Shown here in pieces: positions 1 through 8,430 of a stretch of DNA of 64,000 bases. Source of the DNA: Hyphomicrobiales bacterium (lineage in GTDB: Bacteria > Pseudomonadota > Alphaproteobacteria > Rhizobiales > Xanthobacteraceae); the NCBI GenBank assembly GCA_017305555.1, contig JAFKKM010000023.1, positions 1-64,000 on the forward strand, in the 5' to 3' direction. Every line of letters starts with the position of its first letter. The stretch's first letter is position 1. The position numbers and the translations under genes are program-made. Below the pieces are notes generated by a model. That model saw only the letters and a program-made list of their open reading frames with translations. It did not search any database and was not told where the DNA came from.

Positions 1-854
1 GGATACATCTCGTGGAAGGCTCGCGCGCCACGTGCGGCGAGCAACGGGATATCGCGAACCTTGTAGGCCGCCGGCAATTCCTTCGACAGCGACCAGTTGT
101 TGGAAATCTCGTGATCGTCCCACTGCACGAAGATCGGCACCTCGGCGTTGAAGGCGCGGACATGTTCGTCGAGCAGATTGTATTTATGCGCGGCGCGAAA
201 CTCGGTGAGCGTTTCCGCGACCTTGGCCTTCTCTTCGACGACGAGGTTATTCCACACCTTGCCGTCTGGTAGTTTCACTTCGCTGACGATCGGCCCATCG
301 GCGTAAATCGTATCGCCGGAATGCAACAGGAAGTCCGGCTTGTACTTGCGCATGGTGGCATAGGTGAACATTCCTCCGTCATCGGGATTGATACCCCAGC
401 CCTGGCCGGCGACGTCACCACCCCAAACGAAGCTGACGTCGCGGCGGCCTGCCGGCGCAGTGCGGAAGCGGCCGACCACCGGTTCGCTCTCGACACTCGA
501 GTGCGAGAGATCGCGAAACTTGACGCGATAGAAAATGTCCTGATCGGAGGGCAGATTGTCGACCAACAGCTTCGCGGTGAAGTCGGTTTCCGGCAGCGCG
601 GCGATCGGCGGCAGCGCACGCGCGTTGCGAAACGATTCCGTAGTGGAAACCTCCACCAGCATCTGCGAGGGGCGATCCGCGCGCGACCAGATCACGCCAC
701 TGTCGATGCCGACATCGCCGGACTGCACGCCATGACCGATCAACGGACGATCCGCCGCGCGGCTGAGATAGGGCATCGCCATATTGCCGGCGAGGCCGAT
801 GCCGGTGGCGGTCGCGGTGGTGAGAAAGCGGCGGCGGGACAGGCGGAACGTCAT
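1..854 (-). CDS. phoD: PhoD-like alkaline phosphatase, Tat-exported (3' end outside window)
   Basis: The reading frame starts at 854 and runs off the left edge, giving the first 284 residues. The N-terminus has a twin-arginine signal (SRRRFLTTATATG) and an Ala-rich cleavage region near residue 33, so export is folded and periplasmic. A fibronectin-like N-domain (GVQSGDVGIDSGVIWSRAD) precedes the metallophosphatase core, where FVWGGDVAGQGWG, LLHSGDTIYADG and VQWDDHEISNNW carry the metal-binding Asp, Asn and His residues of the PhoD family. The likely role is phosphomonoester or phosphodiester hydrolysis for phosphate supply. The first 284 residues are a bit over half of a usual 500-residue PhoD. 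The C-terminal active-site half cannot be checked here. Confidence 0.9.
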   Translation of the reverse strand, partial: MTFRLSRRRFLTTATATGIGLAGNMAMPYLSRAADRPLIGHGVQSGDVGIDSGVIWSRADRPSQMLVEVSTTESFRNARALPPIAALPETDFTAKLLVDNLPSDQDIFYRVKFRDLSHSSVESEPVVGRFRTAPAGRRDVSFVWGGDVAGQGWGINPDDGGMFTYATMRKYKPDFLLHSGDTIYADGPIVSEVKLPDGKVWNNLVVEEKAKVAETLTEFRAAHKYNLLDEHVRAFNAEVPIFVQWDDHEISNNWSLSKELPAAYKVRDIPLLAARGARAFHEMY

Positions 855-939
855 CGGTGCTTCCTTGGAAACGTTTTAGGGAGGCAACCTCTATGCAGCG
901 GCTATCTGACAGCCACGGGACGTTTGCGTGACAGATTGA

Positions 940-2433
940 CTACGACGAACTGGCGATCAACTGCACATTGGCCTTCAGGGTGTCCTTGGGTTCGTTCGGC
1001 GGCAACGTCGCCAGCCACATCTTGCGATCCGCCACTGCGTTGTGGAACTGCTCCAGCGCGATGCTGAACGCCGTCAGCGCACCCTGCTCGATGCCGCCGC
1101 GCTCGAAGCAATCCAGCGTGGAGCGAAGAATATCGTCGGCCTCGGCCTGCATACGATCGAGTTCCTCGATCGAATCGCTGCGTCGCGCCAGCGCCAGCAT
1201 GTCGAGCAGGCGGCCTCGGTGCGAGGTATTGCTGGTCCGCTCGTCGCGCTTGAAGTAGCTCGCGAACCAGGCGCCCAGCGATCCAAGCGCCGACAATCCC
1301 ATCAGCGCCCACCAGATGTAATCGCCGTAGCGATCCATGAAGGATTTTTCTTCGCCATCGACATAGGCGGCGGCACCGGGATGCGCTGGCAACACGGCAT
1401 CCTTGTCAGTATCGGGCGTCTCGATCTTCGCCGCGAGCGGGAAGTCGGTCGCCACCTCTTGCCGGATCGCAAAAATTTCCCGTGTCAGCGCCGCCACCGT
1501 CGCCTCGGACAACGTGTCCCGCGCCACGATGTGATACCCGAAGCTGATGGTTTTGATTTCGCTCTGGGGGCGTGCCGGTGCGCCACCGAAAACACCTGCG
1601 GGAATTTCCGCCGTGTCATAGACCGGGTTGTTTTGCACGATGGCATCGGCGGCATCGATCGGCAGGAAGCTCGGCGAGCCGGCATCGCGCAAGGCAGCCG
1701 CGATGGTTTCCGAGATCAACCGGCCGCCAATGGGACCTGCTACGAGATACGCATCGGCTTTATGATTTCGAACAGCCTCGGAGACTTCCGGCGGCGCGAG
1801 CTGGATCACGTTCACCTGGTCCGGCTCGACGCCGTACTGGCGCAAAATGAGATGGAGCAGTTTCACGTTCGCTTGCGTCCGCCCGATCACGCCGATGCGG
1901 CGGCCGGCGAGTTGCGCGATGCTGGTGATCTTTCCGGCGTTCGCGACCTCGGCCAGATCGGTTTTGGGCGGCGACGGCACCAGCAGCATCACGACATTTT
2001 TGCGCAGTGTGGCCACCGCCTGAGCATTCTTCGGGATGTCGAGATCGCCGCGAACGACCGCAAGATCCGCCGTGCCGTCCTTGATCGCCGCGGCACTGGC
2101 ATTGACGCTATCGGTGAGCACCGGACGCAACCGGACCGACTCATGCTGGCGCGCGAACACCTGCGCCATGGTCTGGATCACCTTGACGTCGTCGCTGTTG
2201 GTCGGCCCAACCGCGATCCGCAACGTCACCGGGCGCATGGCGAAGTAATAGGCGCCCGCCACAAGCCCGATCAGCGCCAGCGTCCCCGCCAGCGTGATCA
2301 ACATGACCTTTCGTTTGGCGGAACGCGGCGACAGCGGCGCGGGCGCGCCCTCGCGGCCATCGGCATCGCGGCGCGCGCCTTCCGATGCGGTGTTGACGCT
2401 CAATGTCGGCGATCCGATCGTATCAACAGTCAT
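940..2433 (-). CDS. TAXI-family TRAP solute-binding protein with N- and C-terminal membrane anchors
   Basis: A 497-residue protein. A TM segment near residues 46-66 (MLITLAGTLALIGLVAGAYY) is followed by a type-II periplasmic binding fold of the TAXI/NMT1 kind (RIAVGPTNSDDVKVIQTMAQ, GTADLAVVRGDL, GRRIGVIG). A second TM segment near residue 375 (YIWWALMGLSALGSLGAWFA) precedes a cytosolic helical tail of about 100 residues. Ordinary TAXI proteins are soluble and about 330 residues long, so the anchors and tail are extra. No TRAP permease lies nearby, so the partner and ligand are unknown. The frame is open to 2577, but I prefer 2433: GAGGAG directly abuts that ATG, and the longer form would overlap the divergent dehydratase gene. 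The start is uncertain. Confidence 0.82.
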   Translation of the reverse strand: MTVDTIGSPTLSVNTASEGARRDADGREGAPAPLSPRSAKRKVMLITLAGTLALIGLVAGAYYFAMRPVTLRIAVGPTNSDDVKVIQTMAQVFARQHESVRLRPVLTDSVNASAAAIKDGTADLAVVRGDLDIPKNAQAVATLRKNVVMLLVPSPPKTDLAEVANAGKITSIAQLAGRRIGVIGRTQANVKLLHLILRQYGVEPDQVNVIQLAPPEVSEAVRNHKADAYLVAGPIGGRLISETIAAALRDAGSPSFLPIDAADAIVQNNPVYDTAEIPAGVFGGAPARPQSEIKTISFGYHIVARDTLSEATVAALTREIFAIRQEVATDFPLAAKIETPDTDKDAVLPAHPGAAAYVDGEEKSFMDRYGDYIWWALMGLSALGSLGAWFASYFKRDERTSNTSHRGRLLDMLALARRSDSIEELDRMQAEADDILRSTLDCFERGGIEQGALTAFSIALEQFHNAVADRKMWLATLPPNEPKDTLKANVQLIASSS

Positions 2434-2604
2434 CTCCTCGCGAATGGCTGGCAATCGAGCGGCTACGGTGAACCCGCTAGGGGAAGGCTTGGAACGTCTT
2501 TGGTTCAATATTGTGGCACGGATCGATCCCAGCGGTTTCGGTGTTAGAATAAAGTTCGCGTGAAGAAGCACGCCCACTCAAATCACAAGCACGGAGGTAT
2601 GGTC

Positions 2605-2907
2605 ATGGCGGAACGGCTGTCGAAGGAAGCACGGGCAACCGCGTTGAAGGAACTCAAGGGCTGGGCCGAAGTGCAAGGCCGGGACGCCATCAGCCGAACG
2701 TTCGTGTTCAAGGATTTCAACGAGGCGTTCGGCTTCATGGCGCGGGTGGCGCTGGCCGCCGAAAAGGCCGATCACCATCCGGAATGGCGCAACGTCTACA
2801 AGACCGTGGAGGTCGTGCTCTCCACCCACGATGCCGGCGGCGTCACCGCGCGCGATATCGGTCTGGCGAAGGTCATGAATGCCGCCGCCGGGCAACTCGG
2901 CGTCTAG
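2605..2907 (+). CDS. phhB: 4a-hydroxytetrahydrobiopterin dehydratase (pterin carbinolamine dehydratase)
   Basis: A 100-residue protein with the PCD fold. The active-site segment [27 protein letters not shown] holds the catalytic His pair. It dehydrates the 4a-carbinolamine pterin formed by aromatic amino acid hydroxylases, or acts as a structural or transcription cofactor. Length equals that of typical family members. I chose ATG 2605 because GGAGG at 2593-2597 sits 7 bases upstream; ATGs at 2560 and 2599 are also in frame. No phenylalanine hydroxylase gene is present in the window. It is divergent from the TAXI gene. Confidence 0.92.
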   Translation: MAERLSKEARATALKELKGWAEVQGRDAISRTFVFKDFNEAFGFMARVALAAEKADHHPEWRNVYKTVEVVLSTHDAGGVTARDIGLAKVMNAAAGQLGV

Positions 2908-2916
2908 GCGTTGGTT

Positions 2917-2970
2917 TGACGCGTTTTCTTCACGCGAACCGGATTCCACTTCGCTCAAAAACGCTATGGA
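2917..2970. repeat. Palindrome-type intergenic repeat, family F (copy 1)
   Basis: The segment GACGCGTTTTCTTCACGCGAACCGG followed by CCACTTCGCTCAAAAACGCT recurs in near-identical form at 22751-22800 (inverted) and 28938-28995. It lies directly after the pterin dehydratase gene. Confidence 0.75.
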
Positions 2971-3063
2971 CCGCCGCTTGTACCGGCGCTGGCACATGAC
3001 CAAATAATGGGCATGAAGCGTTTGGCCCCGGCTGTATTGCCGCACCGTTCAGGGAATCTTGCG

Positions 3064-3444
3064 ATGACAACCGAGCAGACCATGGACTTCGAGCCGGCCT
3101 CGCGTCTGGCCGAAGACCCGGCACGGCTGCGCAAGGAATTCTGGAAGAAGCTGAAGCGCGTGGCGGCGAAGCTTCCCTTCGTCGAGGATTTGCTGGCGGC
3201 CTATTACTGCGCCTTCGACCGCCAGACACCGCGCCATGTCCAGGCGGCGCTGCTTGGCGCGCTGGCCTATTTCATCCTGCCGTTCGATGTCGTGCCGGAC
3301 CTGATGCCGGTGCTGGGCTTCACCGACGACGCCGCAGTGCTCGCCACCGCGCTCCGCATGGTCGCAAGCCACATCAAGCCCGAACACCGCGACGCCGCCC
3401 ACGCGGCATTGACGCGCGGGCTGGAGGATGATGCGGCGGCGTGA
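3064..3444 (+). CDS. YkvA-family (DUF1232) protein
   Basis: A 126-residue protein with the DUF1232 signature at residues 59-90: RHVQAALLGALAYFILPFD, then VVPDLMPVLGFTDDAAVLATAL. The hydrophobic stretch suggests a membrane-associated helical hairpin. The function of the family is not established. The frame is open from 3007, but ATG 3064 fits family length better, with AGGGAA about ten bases upstream. It stands alone between two repeat-containing intergenic regions. Confidence 0.85.
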   Translation: MTTEQTMDFEPASRLAEDPARLRKEFWKKLKRVAAKLPFVEDLLAAYYCAFDRQTPRHVQAALLGALAYFILPFDVVPDLMPVLGFTDDAAVLATALRMVASHIKPEHRDAAHAALTRGLEDDAAA

Positions 3445-3460
3445 TCTCCAAATACGAAGT

Positions 3461-3580
3461 CGCCCCTGCGCAGGCAGGGGCCCATAACCCCTGACATCAA
3501 TTATTTGACAACGTCGCGCGGCAGATTTTCATCACCCGTCGACGACAGAGCGTATGGGTCCCTGCCTGCGCAGGGACGAC
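3461..3580. repeat. Intergenic repeat, family C (copy 1)
   Basis: Two inverted modules occur: CCCCTGCGCAGGCAGGGGCC (3464-3483) and GGGTCCCTGCCTGCGCAGGG (3556-3575). The same pattern, in the form GTCCCCGCGCAGGCGGGGAC, recurs at 7723-7844 and 25296-25327. It fills the gap between the YkvA and oxidoreductase genes, which converge here. Confidence 0.75.
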
Positions 3581-3604
3581 CACAACTCATGTCATCCCGC
3601 CTCC

Positions 3605-4579
3605 TCACGGATGCAGGATCACCTTGCCCATCGCCTTGCGGCCGGCGAGCACCTTCAATGCGTCGGTGGTCTGCGCCAAGGGGAAGGTGCGGTCGACGTG
3701 CGACGACAGCTTGCCTTCCGCGGTCCACTTCGCCAGCCGCTCGAGGTTGGCGCGGTTCTTCGCCGGATTGATCTTGGTCCATGCGCCCCAGAATACGCCG
3801 CGGATATCGCAGCCTTTCAGCAGCGCGAGATTGAGCGGCATCTTCGGAATTTCGCCGGCGGCGAAACCGATCACCAGGAAGCGACCTTCCCAGGCGATGG
3901 CGCGCAGCGCGGCTTCCGAATAGCTGCCGCCGACGGGATCATAGACGATGTCGACGCCCTTGCCGCCGGTGAGCTTCTTCAAGCCTTCCTTGAGATCTTC
4001 CTTGCTGTAGTTCAGCGTCAGTTCGGCGCCGTGCTCTTTCGCGAAGGCCAGCTTTTCGTCGGAGGAGGCGCAGGCGATCACCTTGAGCCCCAGCAGCTTA
4101 CCGATCTCGCAGGCGGCGAGACCGGTACCACCGGCGGCGCCGAGGACCGCGAGCGTCTCGCCCGGCTTCGGGCTGGCGCGATCTTCCAACGCGTGCAGCG
4201 TGGTGCCGTAGATGATGGTGATGCCGGCGGCGCGGTCGAAATCGAGATTGTCCGGAATCTTGATGATGGCAGACGCCGGCAACGCGATCTTCTCACGCGC
4301 GCCGTTATGTCCGCACGACGCCATCACGCGATCGCCAACCTTGAGATCGGTGACGCCCGCGCCGACGCTCTCGATCACGCCGGCGACCTCCGCCGACGGC
4401 GAGAACGGGAACGGCGGCTTGATCTGGTACTTGCCCTGAATCATCAGGAGATCGAAGAAATTCAGCGCCGCCGCCTTGATCGCGATCACCGCCTCGCCGG
4501 GGCTGGCGACCGGATCGGGAATATCCGCAAGCACGAGATCGTCGGGGCCGCAATATTGGGAGCAGAGGATGGCTTTCAT
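3605..4579 (-). CDS. NADPH:quinone oxidoreductase-like zinc-free MDR protein
   Basis: A 324-residue medium-chain dehydrogenase/reductase of the quinone oxidoreductase class. The GroES-like N-domain spans about residues 25-110 (SPSAEVAGVIESVGAGVTDL, KVGDRVMA). The Rossmann domain carries the nucleotide loop VLGAAGGTGLAACEIGKLLG. No structural-zinc Cys cluster is seen. The likely reaction is NADPH-dependent reduction of quinones or activated alkenes. The reading frame stays open to 5578, but homology begins at ATG 4579 (MKAILCSQYCGPDDL). It is divergent from the SDR gene at 4751, with a 171-bp shared promoter region. Confidence 0.88.
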   Translation of the reverse strand: MKAILCSQYCGPDDLVLADIPDPVASPGEAVIAIKAAALNFFDLLMIQGKYQIKPPFPFSPSAEVAGVIESVGAGVTDLKVGDRVMASCGHNGAREKIALPASAIIKIPDNLDFDRAAGITIIYGTTLHALEDRASPKPGETLAVLGAAGGTGLAACEIGKLLGLKVIACASSDEKLAFAKEHGAELTLNYSKEDLKEGLKKLTGGKGVDIVYDPVGGSYSEAALRAIAWEGRFLVIGFAAGEIPKMPLNLALLKGCDIRGVFWGAWTKINPAKNRANLERLAKWTAEGKLSSHVDRTFPLAQTTDALKVLAGRKAMGKVILHP

Positions 4580-4750
4580 GAACACACCTGAAGTTGCCAG
4601 ACGAACTGGATGACACGCACGAAGCGGAATGATGAGGCTTTTTGCCGGATTTGGCCGCAGGCTACAATCTGATTCGAAAGTCGCGCGCGTTGCAAGATGC
4701 ACGAGAAGCCGCAGCACGCGGTTATTCCGGGTGATGGAAGGATTCAAACG

Positions 4751-5602
4751 ATGTTCGAAAAGACATTGCTGGCGGGCAAGCGCATTCTCGTCACTGGCGG
4801 CGGCTCGGGCCTCGGCGCAGCGATGGCGAAACGTTTCGGCGAACTCGGCGCGGAACTGGTGATTTGCGGCCGACGGCGCGAGATACTGGACGCGACCGCG
4901 CAACGCCTGCGCGACGAAACCGGCGCGACGGTTCATGTCATGCCATGCGACATTCGCGATGCGGCGGCCGTCGACGACATGATGGATGCGATCTGGCGCA
5001 ACGCGCCGCTCGACGTGCTGATCAACAACGCCGCCGCAACCTTCATCGCGCAGAGCGAACATCTGTCGCCGCGCGCGGCGGACGCGGTTCTCGCGCCGAC
5101 ATTGCATGGCACGATGTATTGCACGCTTGCCGCCGGCAAACGCTGGATCGAATCGCATCATCGCGGCGTGGCGCTCAGCATCCTCTCGACATCGACCATC
5201 ACCGGCCGCGCCTTCACGGTGCCGTCGGCGATGGCGAAGTCTGCCGTGCTGGCGATGACGAAAAGCCTCGCGGTAGAATGGGGACCGAAAGGCGTTCGCC
5301 TCGTCGCGATCGCACCCGGCTCGTTTCCGACACCGGGCGCATCGGGACAGTTGCAAGCCAAGGGGCGCACCGATGGCGCGGCAAGAAACCCGCTCGGCCG
5401 CGTCGGTGATCACAGTGAACTCGCCGATCTCGCCAGCTTCCTGATTTCCGATCGCGCCGGGTACATCAACGGTGAGATGGTGGTACAGGACGGCGGCGCG
5501 CATCTGCGCTCGTCGGGTGCCGAAGATCTGCTGCAATGGACCGATGCGCAATGGGCCGAGCAACGCGAGGCCGTGCATACCCGCAACATGACCAAACGGT
5601 AA
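4751..5602 (+). CDS. SDR-family reductase, 2,4-dienoyl-CoA reductase-like, lacking the catalytic Tyr
   Basis: A 283-residue Rossmann protein with the cofactor motif VTGGGSGLG, NNAA at the core, and PSAMAKSAVLAMTKSLAVEW in the active-site helix. The usual YxxxK reads SxxxK. That fits the 2,4-dienoyl-CoA reductase branch, where Ser stands at this position. The segment following (IAPGSFPTPGA) also resembles that branch. An NADPH-dependent reduction of an unsaturated acyl-CoA is therefore the best guess. ATG 4751 is chosen for the GGAAGGA about nine bases upstream; the frame is open from 4697. It is divergent from the oxidoreductase at 3605. Confidence 0.85.
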   Translation: MFEKTLLAGKRILVTGGGSGLGAAMAKRFGELGAELVICGRRREILDATAQRLRDETGATVHVMPCDIRDAAAVDDMMDAIWRNAPLDVLINNAAATFIAQSEHLSPRAADAVLAPTLHGTMYCTLAAGKRWIESHHRGVALSILSTSTITGRAFTVPSAMAKSAVLAMTKSLAVEWGPKGVRLVAIAPGSFPTPGASGQLQAKGRTDGAARNPLGRVGDHSELADLASFLISDRAGYINGEMVVQDGGAHLRSSGAEDLLQWTDAQWAEQREAVHTRNMTKR

Positions 5603-5706
5603 TCGCCATCATCGGCACAAAATGCTATGTCCCCCTCATGCAGATTCGGGGCAATTCAAGGCAAAGCCATCTTCCAGTCACAATGCTACGAGAACGAGGC
5701 CCGGTG

Positions 5707-6279
5707 ATGTCGGTGCGGGGTACGTTGATCCTTCTGGCAGGCGCGATGCTATGCGCGAGTTCGACGCTTGCGCTTGCACAGCGCGGCGCGAGAGCCGCCA
5801 AGCCGGAAGCGCATCATGCCGCCGGCAGCAGCGAGCCGACGCTGCTCGGTCAATTTGGTAGCTGGGGCGCCTACACCGCCTCCCCCCACGGCAAGAAGGT
5901 CTGCTTCGCGCTGGCCAAGCCGTCGTCGTCGAAGACCAATCCGCCCAACCGGCCGCGCGACCCGGCCTATGCCTTCATCTCCAGCCGCCCGGCAGAGAAA
6001 GTCGTCAACGAAGTTTCGATCATGATCGGTTATCCGGCGAAGCCCGGTTCGGAATCGACGCTCGAGGTCGGTGGCGCGCGTTATGCGATGTATACCCAGG
6101 GCGACGGGCTCTGGATCAAGAACGCCGCCGAGGAAGAAAAGCTGGTCGAGGCCATGCGCAAGAGCGGCGAGATCACCGTCAAGGCGATGTCCAGCAAAGG
6201 CACCCAGACCACCGACGTGTTCTCGCTGAAGGGCCTGTCGCAGGCGCTGGACCGCATGGCGCACGACTGTCGCCGCTAA
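5707..6279 (+). CDS. Invasion-associated locus B (IalB)-family periplasmic protein
   Basis: A 190-residue protein with a clear Sec signal peptide (LILLAGAMLCASSTLALAQ, residues 6-24). The mature domain reads LGQFGSWGAYTASPHGKKVC, and there is a second Cys near the C-terminus (HDCRR), as in IalB proteins where the pair may form a disulfide. The family is periplasmic and widespread in Rhizobiales; its biochemical role is not settled. ATG 5707 begins the signal peptide. An open frame extends upstream to 5536 but overlaps the SDR gene. Confidence 0.82.
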   Translation: MSVRGTLILLAGAMLCASSTLALAQRGARAAKPEAHHAAGSSEPTLLGQFGSWGAYTASPHGKKVCFALAKPSSSKTNPPNRPRDPAYAFISSRPAEKVVNEVSIMIGYPAKPGSESTLEVGGARYAMYTQGDGLWIKNAAEEEKLVEAMRKSGEITVKAMSSKGTQTTDVFSLKGLSQALDRMAHDCRR

Positions 6280-6393
6280 ATCCTGGCCCGGCTCGGCGGG
6301 ATTCGGGCATTTGCGCCTTTGCAGCGGGCGCGGGAAAGCCTATTTGAGGCGGCAGAAGACCTAGCCGTCCCTTAAAAAGCAGACCCGAGTTCC

Positions 6394-7644
6394 ATGACTG
6401 TTTCGCCTGCCGAAGCCGGTTCCACCAGCGACGCCGCGCGCCTTCGAGCGCTGCCGCCCGGTGACGTGCCGCTGGAGAAGACCCCGCTGGAGAGCTACGT
6501 GCCGCCGGCCGTGCCGTCGCTGGTCGGCCTCTCCCGCACCGAACTTGCCGACCTGCTCGGCGGCATCGGCGTGGCTCCGGCACAGCGCAAGATGCGGGTG
6601 CAGCAGCTCTGGCACTGGATGTATGTGCGCGGCGTCGCCGATTTCGATGCCATGACCACGATCTCGAAGGAGATGCGCGCGCAGCTTGCCGGGCACTTCA
6701 CCGTGGCGCGGCCCGAAGTCGTCGCCGAACAGATTTCCAACGACGGCACCCGCAAGTGGCTGCTGCGGTTGCCGAGCGGCACCGCCGGCGAGAATCCGCA
6801 CGAAGTCGAATGCGTCTATATTCCCGAAACCGATCGCGGCACGCTGTGCGTCTCCTCGCAGGTCGGCTGCACGTTGAACTGTTCATTTTGCCATACCGGC
6901 ACGCAGCGGCTGGTGCGCAACCTCACTGCGGGCGAGATCGTCGGCCAGATCATGGTCGCGCGCGACCGCCTCAACGACTGGGCCGATCGCGCGACGCCGA
7001 CCGGCAACCGCCTCGTCACCAACATCGTGATGATGGGCATGGGCGAACCGCTCTATAATTTCGACGCGGTGCGCGATGCATTGTTGATCGTCACCGACGG
7101 CGACGGCATCGGCATCTCCAAGCGTCGCGTCACCTTGTCAACCTCCGGCGTCGTGCCGAACATTGTCCGCACCGGCGCGGAGATCGGCGTGTCGCTGGCG
7201 ATTTCGCTGCACGCGGTGCGCGACGAGTTGCGCAACGAACTGGTGCCGCTGAACCGGAAGTATCCGCTGGCCGAACTGCTGCAAGCCTGCCGCGACTATC
7301 CCGGCGCATCGAACGCGCGTCGCATCACCTTCGAATATGTGATGCTGAAAGGCGTCAACGATTCGCTCGACGATGCGAAGCTGCTGGTGAAGTTGCTCAA
7401 GGGCATTCCCGCCAAGATCAATTTGATCCCGTTCAATCCGTGGCCCGGTACGCGCTACGAATGCTCCGACTGGGATCAGATCGAGAAATTTTCCGAATAC
7501 GTCTTCAACGCCGGCTACTCGTCGCCGGTGCGCACGCCGCGCGGCCGCGACATCCTCGCCGCTTGCGGACAGTTGAAATCGGAGACGGAAAAACTCTCCG
7601 CCCGCGAACGCCAGGCGCTCCGTGCCATGGCGATGACGGATTGA
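6394..7644 (+). CDS. rlmN: Dual-specificity 23S rRNA A2503 / tRNA A37 C2-methyltransferase
   Basis: A 416-residue radical-SAM enzyme. The cluster motif CTLNCSFC (CxxxCxxC) binds [4Fe-4S]. The two reaction cysteines of RlmN are both present: [10 protein letters not shown] ahead of the cluster motif and DILAACGQL near the C-terminus, the latter being the one that becomes methylated. It methylates C2 of A2503 in the peptidyl-transferase centre and A37 of some tRNAs. An N-terminal extension of about 35 residues ([17 protein letters not shown]) precedes the conserved region. No strong ribosome-binding site is visible. Confidence 0.97.
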   Translation: MTVSPAEAGSTSDAARLRALPPGDVPLEKTPLESYVPPAVPSLVGLSRTELADLLGGIGVAPAQRKMRVQQLWHWMYVRGVADFDAMTTISKEMRAQLAGHFTVARPEVVAEQISNDGTRKWLLRLPSGTAGENPHEVECVYIPETDRGTLCVSSQVGCTLNCSFCHTGTQRLVRNLTAGEIVGQIMVARDRLNDWADRATPTGNRLVTNIVMMGMGEPLYNFDAVRDALLIVTDGDGIGISKRRVTLSTSGVVPNIVRTGAEIGVSLAISLHAVRDELRNELVPLNRKYPLAELLQACRDYPGASNARRITFEYVMLKGVNDSLDDAKLLVKLLKGIPAKINLIPFNPWPGTRYECSDWDQIEKFSEYVFNAGYSSPVRTPRGRDILAACGQLKSETEKLSARERQALRAMAMTD

Positions 7645-7907
7645 GGCTCACATTGCGAAACAGCGTCATTTCAAAAACCTGACCGGAAATTCGTTTTGCA
7701 GGTGGATTTGCACCACGAAAATCGTCGTCCCCGCGCAGGCGGTGACCCATACGCCGCAGCGGTTCGGTTTCATCAACCGGGGTGGTGTAAGTTTATAACA
7801 ACCGATGCCAGGGGTTATGGGTCCCCGCCTGCGCGGGGACGACGCCGTGGGTGGTGCCGGCGACTGCATGCCGCGACAGCGGATTGCGGCGAGGAGACAA
7901 CGCCGCC
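7645..7907. repeat. Intergenic region with family C repeat (copy 2)
   Basis: The gap between rlmN and the next gene holds a large inverted pair at 7723-7844: GTCGTCCCCGCGCAGGCGGT on the left and GGGTCCCCGCCTGCGCGGGG on the right. The spacer includes CCAGGGGTTATG, which matches the inverted sequence CATAACCCCTG of copy 1 at 3482-3493. A ribosome-binding GAGGAG for the downstream gene is at 7891. Confidence 0.75.
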
Positions 7908-8381
7908 ATGTCCCTGATCGGCCACCTCTTCGCGATCGTGATCGGCCTTGCGCTGGCGTGTTTCGCCGCCGGCATGGTGATCGTGCTCGCGATCCTGTTT
8001 CCGGACTGGAGCAACATGGCGCTCGGCCCAATCGATCCCGATGCGTTCCATGTGCTGTTCGCCTTCGGCTTCATCTTCGTCAGCGGCTTCGCGCTGCTGC
8101 CGGCGCTGCTGATCGTGTTGATCACCGAAGCCTTCAGTATTCGCAAGGCGCTGACTTACGCGGTTGGCGGCGCGCTCACCGGGCTTGCCTGCTATCTCGG
8201 CTTGGTGCCGTTCGATCCGAACACCATGAGCTTCGACGGCATCGTGCGGCGGCACCTCGAAATCATGATGGGCGCGGGCGTCGTCGCCGGCGCGGTCTAT
8301 TGGCTGATCGCCGGGCGCAAGGCCGGCCTATGGCGCGAGCCGCCGGCACCGCAGGCACCTCCGGCACCACCGCCGACCTGA
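7908..8381 (+). CDS. Four-helix integral membrane protein of unknown function
   Basis: A 157-residue protein. TM segments are visible near residues 5-30 (LFAIVIGLALACFAAGMVIV), 46-75, 85-105 and 126-145, then a short basic loop and a Pro/Ala-rich tail (PPAPQAPPAPPPT). I recognise no catalytic or binding motif. ATG 7908 is preceded by GAGGAG at 7891-7896. The gene is followed 49 bases later by the PAP2 phosphatase and may be cotranscribed with it. Confidence 0.75.
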   Translation: MSLIGHLFAIVIGLALACFAAGMVIVLAILFPDWSNMALGPIDPDAFHVLFAFGFIFVSGFALLPALLIVLITEAFSIRKALTYAVGGALTGLACYLGLVPFDPNTMSFDGIVRRHLEIMMGAGVVAGAVYWLIAGRKAGLWREPPAPQAPPAPPPT

Positions 8382-8430
8382 GCCGCACCACAGACTTCCC
8401 CCGCTCCTCTACCTCGGCTAAACCCCCGCC

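Noticed and set aside
1042-2547. Plus-strand open frame of 501 codons over the TAXI gene
   Set aside because: Antisense shadow; composition rich in Arg/His and no family match, unlike the TAXI protein on the other strand.
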